From Sphingomonas quercus (lineage in GTDB: Bacteria > Pseudomonadota > Alphaproteobacteria > Sphingomonadales > Sphingomonadaceae): a DNA stretch of 64,000 nt. Below are positions 60,668 to 64,000 of the stretch, in pieces (positions within the stretch are counted from its first letter, which is position 1; every line of letters begins with the position of its first letter). Both the position numbers and the translations under genes were made by a program. The stretch lies in the NCBI RefSeq assembly GCF_018863195.1, contig NZ_JAHKRT010000003.1:491628-555627 (forward strand). The letters are read 5' to 3'. The notes beneath the pieces are model-generated. The model ran no database searches. It saw only the letters and a program-made list of their open reading frames with translations, and was not told the origin of the DNA.

Positions 60668-63600
60668 ATGACCTACCCGGTTTGCCCGTCGGAGCTCATC
60701 CTCCGCAACACCCGCCACGGCCATGCGACGCGGCAGTTCGCCCTGGCGACCGTCGGGCTGGTAGCGCTTTCGATCGCCAGCACCTCGGCGTTCGCCCAGG
60801 ATGTCGCCCCGCCGAGCCCCGCCGCCGCCGACGCGGGCCCGGCCAGCGGGGGCGAGATCGTCGTCACGGGCAGCCGCATCACGCGCAGCGGCTTCAGCGC
60901 GCCGACGCCGACCACCGTCGTCGGCATCGCCGAGATCGAGCGCAAGGCCGAGCCGAACATCTTCAACGTCGTCAACCAGATCCCCGCGCTCGCCGGCAGC
61001 GCCGCGACCTCGACCGGCACGACCAGCAGCAGCGCCGGCACCAACGGCCGCTCCACGCTCAATCTGCGCGGCCTTGGCGCGAACCGCACGCTCGTCCTGC
61101 TCGACGGGCAGCGTGTGATCGGCGTCGACACCACCGGCGGCACGGACATCAGCCAGTTTCCGCAAGGCCTCATCCAGCGCGTCGACGTGGTGACGGGCGG
61201 CGCCTCCGCCTCCTGGGGTTCGGACGCTGTCGCCGGCGTCGTCAACTTCATCCTCGATCACAATTTCAGTGGCATCAAGGGCAATGTCAGCGCCGGCGAG
61301 ACGACCTATGGCGACGGCCGCAACTTCAACCTCCAGCTCACCGCCGGCACCAGCTTTGCCGACGGCCGTGGTCATATCGAGGCCAGCGGCGAATATGCCT
61401 ATAACAGCGGCGTCGGCGGGCCGGCCGCCAATCGCGACTGGTACCGGGGCTGGAAGCTGATCCGCTATCCGATCGGCCGGGTGCCGGCGGGTTCGCCGCT
61501 CAACATCGCCTCGCCCAACGTCTCCAACTTCCTGCTCGCGCCGGGCGCGATCATCACCAATACCAGCAACCCCGCGGCACGCGGCCTGATCGACACGACC
61601 TTCGGGGCGGGCGGCTCGCTGGCCCGGCTGCAACGCGGCTGGGTGCCGATCGATGCGACCGGCGCGCAGGTGAGCCCGTGGATGATCGGCGGCGACCAGA
61701 ATTCCGACGAGGGCGGCGTCGCCGACCTCGATACGAGGCTGAACCGCCAGACCTTCTACGGCCGTGTGTCTTACGATTTCTCGGATTTCATCAACGTCTA
61801 TGCGACCTATAACTTCGCGCGGGTCTATACCAATAACATCGCCTTCCTCAGCACTTACAAGCCGGGCAACCTGACGGTCCACTGCAACAATCCGTTCCTG
61901 CCTGCCGGCATCTCGGCCGCCTGCGGCACCGCCAACGATACGCTGACGGTCGGCACGATGAATGTCGACCTGCCCAGCATCCAGGTCGAGAACATCCGCA
62001 AGATGTACCGCTGGACGTTCGGCGGGGATGGCAAATTCAACCTGCTCGGCACGGAATGGAAGTGGGACGGTTATTACACCATCGGCCTGAACCACATCAC
62101 CAACAACAATATCGGCCAGACGCTTACCAATCTCTATAACGCCGCCATCGATGCCGTGCCGGGGCCGAACGGGACGGTCATGTGCCGCAACACGGTGGCA
62201 CAGGGCCAGGGCTGCCAGCCTTACAACATCTTCGGCACCGGCGTCGGCGATCCCTCCGCGGCGCGCTACTTCAGCGGCACGGCATGGCTGAAGACGCGGC
62301 TGCGGCAGGACGCGGCCAGCCTGTCCTTCAACGGCGAGCCCTTCTCGACCTGGGCCGGGCCGGTGTCGCTGGCGTTCGGCGGCGAATATCGCCGCGAAGC
62401 CTTCCGCCAGCAGGCCGATCCCTGCTCCTATACCCAGTGCAACAATCCGCTGCTGCTTGCCGAGAACAACTGGTTTTCCGGCAACTTCCATCCCTCGCGC
62501 GGCACGTTCAACGTGAAGGAAGGGTTCGTCGAAGTCCTCGCGCCGCTGCTCAAGGGCGAGAAGACCGGCGATTTCGATCTGAACCTCGGCGCCCGCTACG
62601 CCAGCTACAGCTCGTCGGGAGGCGTATGGACGTGGAAGGCGGGCATCACCTATGCGCCGCCGATCGTCCCCGGCCTGCGCTTCCGCGGCATCGCGTCGCG
62701 CGACATCCGCGCACCGAACCTCAACGACCTCTATGCCGCCGCTTCGACGCCGACGGGCGGCGTGGTCGGCCGGTTCGGCTCGGTGACCAACAACGTCATC
62801 GTGAAGAACCCGACGCTCAGCAACCCGGACCTCAAGCCCGAAGTGTCGCGCACCTACGAGGCCGGCGTGGTCTATCAGCCCGACTGGCTGCCCGGGCTCA
62901 GCGTGTCGGTCGATTATTACCAGCTGTCTCTCAAGGACGCGATCGGCACCATCGGCGCCCAGCAGGAGATGGATCTGTGCGCCGACACCGGCAATCCGAC
63001 GCTGTGCAATCTGATCCAGTATTGGACCACCGCCGGCGGCGCCAGCGATCCCAACGGCTCGCCGACGCTGCCGGTCAGCCAGGTCACCAACCAGCCGCCC
63101 GCCGTCGTCGCCGTCGCGAAGATCAATCTCGCCAAGGTGTACACCAACGGCATCGATATCGAGGTCGCCTATACCAAGAACCTCTCCGATATCTTCGACA
63201 ATGTGCCGGGCACCATTTCCTTCCGCGGTCTCGCCACCAATACTCTCCACTACAAGAATGATCCGGGCCTGCCCGGCCAGCCGATCACCGATATTGCCGG
63301 CCAGAACAGCGGCTCGATCGCCAAATGGCGCCTCAACGTCTCCCAGACCTATGCGAATGACCGCTGGGACTTCACGCTCACCGAGCGCTGGTTCAGCTCG
63401 GGCGTGATCGACAACAGCTATATCGAATGCCAATCGAGCTGCCCGGTCGCCACCGCCACCGCGCAGACGATCAACGACAATCACATGCCCGGCGCCCTCT
63501 ATCTCGACATCGCCGGCACCTATAATATCTTCAAGCGCGAGGACGGCCGGCGGCTGGCCGCCTATTTCAAGATCACCAATCTCCTCGACAAGGCTCCGGC

Positions 63601-63706
63601 GCCGAACCCGTCCTTCGGCAGCCTGCCGATCAGCAACGGCACCAACCCGACGCTCTATGACACGCTGGGGCGGCGCTTCGTGATCGGCGCGCGCTTCGAG
63701 CTCTGA
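60668..63706 (+). CDS. TonB-dependent receptor (large, oligosaccharide-type)
   Basis: The 1012-aa protein has a leader (about 45 residues with ATVGLVALSIASTSAFAQ), a TonB-box-like GEIVVTGSRI and a plug with NLRGLGANRTLVLLDGQRV. A long barrel ends in RRFVIGARFEL. This 'I.R.GF..PTP..V' subfamily with GTTSSSAG-like repeats is typical of large sphingomonad TonB receptors for plant glycans. The ATG at 60668 has GGGGAAGAC upstream. It lies just before a mannonate-dehydratase-like gene, linking it with sugar-acid use. A terminator follows. Confidence 0.9.
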   Translation: MTYPVCPSELILRNTRHGHATRQFALATVGLVALSIASTSAFAQDVAPPSPAAADAGPASGGEIVVTGSRITRSGFSAPTPTTVVGIAEIERKAEPNIFNVVNQIPALAGSAATSTGTTSSSAGTNGRSTLNLRGLGANRTLVLLDGQRVIGVDTTGGTDISQFPQGLIQRVDVVTGGASASWGSDAVAGVVNFILDHNFSGIKGNVSAGETTYGDGRNFNLQLTAGTSFADGRGHIEASGEYAYNSGVGGPAANRDWYRGWKLIRYPIGRVPAGSPLNIASPNVSNFLLAPGAIITNTSNPAARGLIDTTFGAGGSLARLQRGWVPIDATGAQVSPWMIGGDQNSDEGGVADLDTRLNRQTFYGRVSYDFSDFINVYATYNFARVYTNNIAFLSTYKPGNLTVHCNNPFLPAGISAACGTANDTLTVGTMNVDLPSIQVENIRKMYRWTFGGDGKFNLLGTEWKWDGYYTIGLNHITNNNIGQTLTNLYNAAIDAVPGPNGTVMCRNTVAQGQGCQPYNIFGTGVGDPSAARYFSGTAWLKTRLRQDAASLSFNGEPFSTWAGPVSLAFGGEYRREAFRQQADPCSYTQCNNPLLLAENNWFSGNFHPSRGTFNVKEGFVEVLAPLLKGEKTGDFDLNLGARYASYSSSGGVWTWKAGITYAPPIVPGLRFRGIASRDIRAPNLNDLYAAASTPTGGVVGRFGSVTNNVIVKNPTLSNPDLKPEVSRTYEAGVVYQPDWLPGLSVSVDYYQLSLKDAIGTIGAQQEMDLCADTGNPTLCNLIQYWTTAGGASDPNGSPTLPVSQVTNQPPAVVAVAKINLAKVYTNGIDIEVAYTKNLSDIFDNVPGTISFRGLATNTLHYKNDPGLPGQPITDIAGQNSGSIAKWRLNVSQTYANDRWDFTLTERWFSSGVIDNSYIECQSSCPVATATAQTINDNHMPGALYLDIAGTYNIFKREDGRRLAAYFKITNLLDKAPAPNPSFGSLPISNGTNPTLYDTLGRRFVIGARFEL

Positions 63707-63712
63707 TCGAAC

Positions 63713-63747
63713 GGGGTTCCGCCTGCGGATTGCGGCGGAACCCCTTT
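63713..63747 (+). terminator. Terminator hairpin after the TonB receptor
   Basis: GGGGTTCCGCC pairs with GGCGGAACCCC around a 10-base loop, followed by TTT. It begins 7 bp after the stop codon and matches an intrinsic terminator. Confidence 0.7.
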
Positions 63748-63790
63748 CCTGTCCATGCTGAGGGCTGTTCGGCAAGCTTTGGAGGGATCA

Positions 63791-64000
63791 GTGAACAGGC
63801 GCGATTTCGGCAAGGCGCTGGTGGCGGGAGCAGCCGGGGCGGCCCTTTCCGGCGAAGGGGCGGCGGCGGCGGCGGCGGTGGCGCGCGACCTGCCCTATCG
63901 CGTGCTGCCGGACCTGAAGGTGCGCGCGCTGGGCGACATCCACACCGGCGGCGACTATCACACGCTGGTCGGCAACGGCCCGACCGCTGAGGCCAGCCTC
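63791..64000 (+). CDS. Second Tat-exported mannonate dehydratase-like protein, cut by window edge
   Basis: A GTG at 63791 after GGAGGGATCA starts a frame with a twin-arginine signal (MNRRDFGKALVAGAAGAAL). It continues DLKVRALGDIHTGGDYHTLV, closely like the protein at 51.7 kb (DLKVRVNEGFNLGGDYHSVA). Seventy codons lie in the window. The start follows the TonB receptor by 84 bp, across a terminator, so it is probably a separate transcript serving the same pathway. Confidence 0.7.
   Translation, partial: MNRRDFGKALVAGAAGAALSGEGAAAAAAVARDLPYRVLPDLKVRALGDIHTGGDYHTLVGNGPTAEASL

Noticed and set aside
60650..63775. 1041-codon open frame antisense to the large TonB receptor
   Set aside because: It mirrors the codon bias of the receptor in a GC-rich genome; its translation is Arg/Ala/Gly-rich with no family features, while the sense strand is a clear TonB receptor.
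1..64000. CRISPR array, rRNA or tRNA genes
   Set aside because: No regularly spaced repeats and no recognisable rRNA or tRNA cloverleaf were found by eye.

Overview
The window is about 64 kb of high-GC DNA whose gene content points to a sphingomonad-type alphaproteobacterium. The evidence is two TonB-dependent receptors, a PEPxxWA-CTERM protein, a MucR/Ros-type regulator, an EcfG-like stress promoter, an ECF sigma/NrsF pair and many SDR oxidoreductases. No rRNA, tRNA, CRISPR array or intact insertion sequence was recognised. All assignments come from reading the sequence and translations, without database searches.

Left part (about 1-16 kb): accessory and partly decayed DNA. It holds a HigA-like antitoxin cut by the window edge, a MazG-like pyrophosphohydrolase, a large serine recombinase with a frameshifted C-terminus, and a chromate operon (chrB-chrA-DUF1259, the last frameshifted). 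Then come a truncated porin fused to a truncated metallophosphoesterase, a MucR regulator, a frameshifted methyltransferase, the yqiJ-yqiK flotillin pair, a dead tag gene, an RHS fragment, an RHH/PIN toxin-antitoxin operon with a 22-bp palindromic operator, and a nuoD minigene with a large internal deletion.

Middle (15.4-28 kb): an MBL hydrolase, small envelope proteins, an SDR-lactonase-SDR operon, a DUF892 stress protein behind an EcfG-like promoter, a PEP-CTERM protein, a histone-deacetylase-like hydrolase, a GNAT enzyme, a divergent SDR/TetR pair around a perfect palindrome, a divergent SDR/AraC pair and a YkgJ-type cysteine-cluster protein.

Most striking region (28.2-33.1 kb): a metal-stress bufferin locus. 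Two precursor peptides of different type (six-Cys BufA2-like and four-Cys BufA1-like), one BufB (DUF692) and one BufC, a DoxX protein, an SDR tucked into the precursor operon, and a SigF/NrsF ECF sigma/anti-sigma pair. Three transcription units (bufA2 operon, sigF-nrsF and bufA1-doxX) each carry the same promoter, GTAACC-N16-CGTA, which makes this a self-contained regulon.

Right part (33-64 kb): an orphan TadG-like vWA protein, GST, DUF4010 membrane protein, beta-CASP nuclease, OmpA-family protein, a TonB receptor coupled to a sulfatase, and an M28 peptidase. These are followed by a probable carboxylate/sugar-acid locus: DctA transporter, PQQ-type sugar dehydrogenase with cytochrome c domain, two Tat-exported mannonate-dehydratase-like proteins (one cut by the edge), a LysR regulator, a DctB/DctD two-component pair whose DctD has lost the GAFTGA motif, a TPR/2OG-oxygenase protein, a DJ-1/PfpI protein and a large TonB receptor preceded by two inverted repeats.
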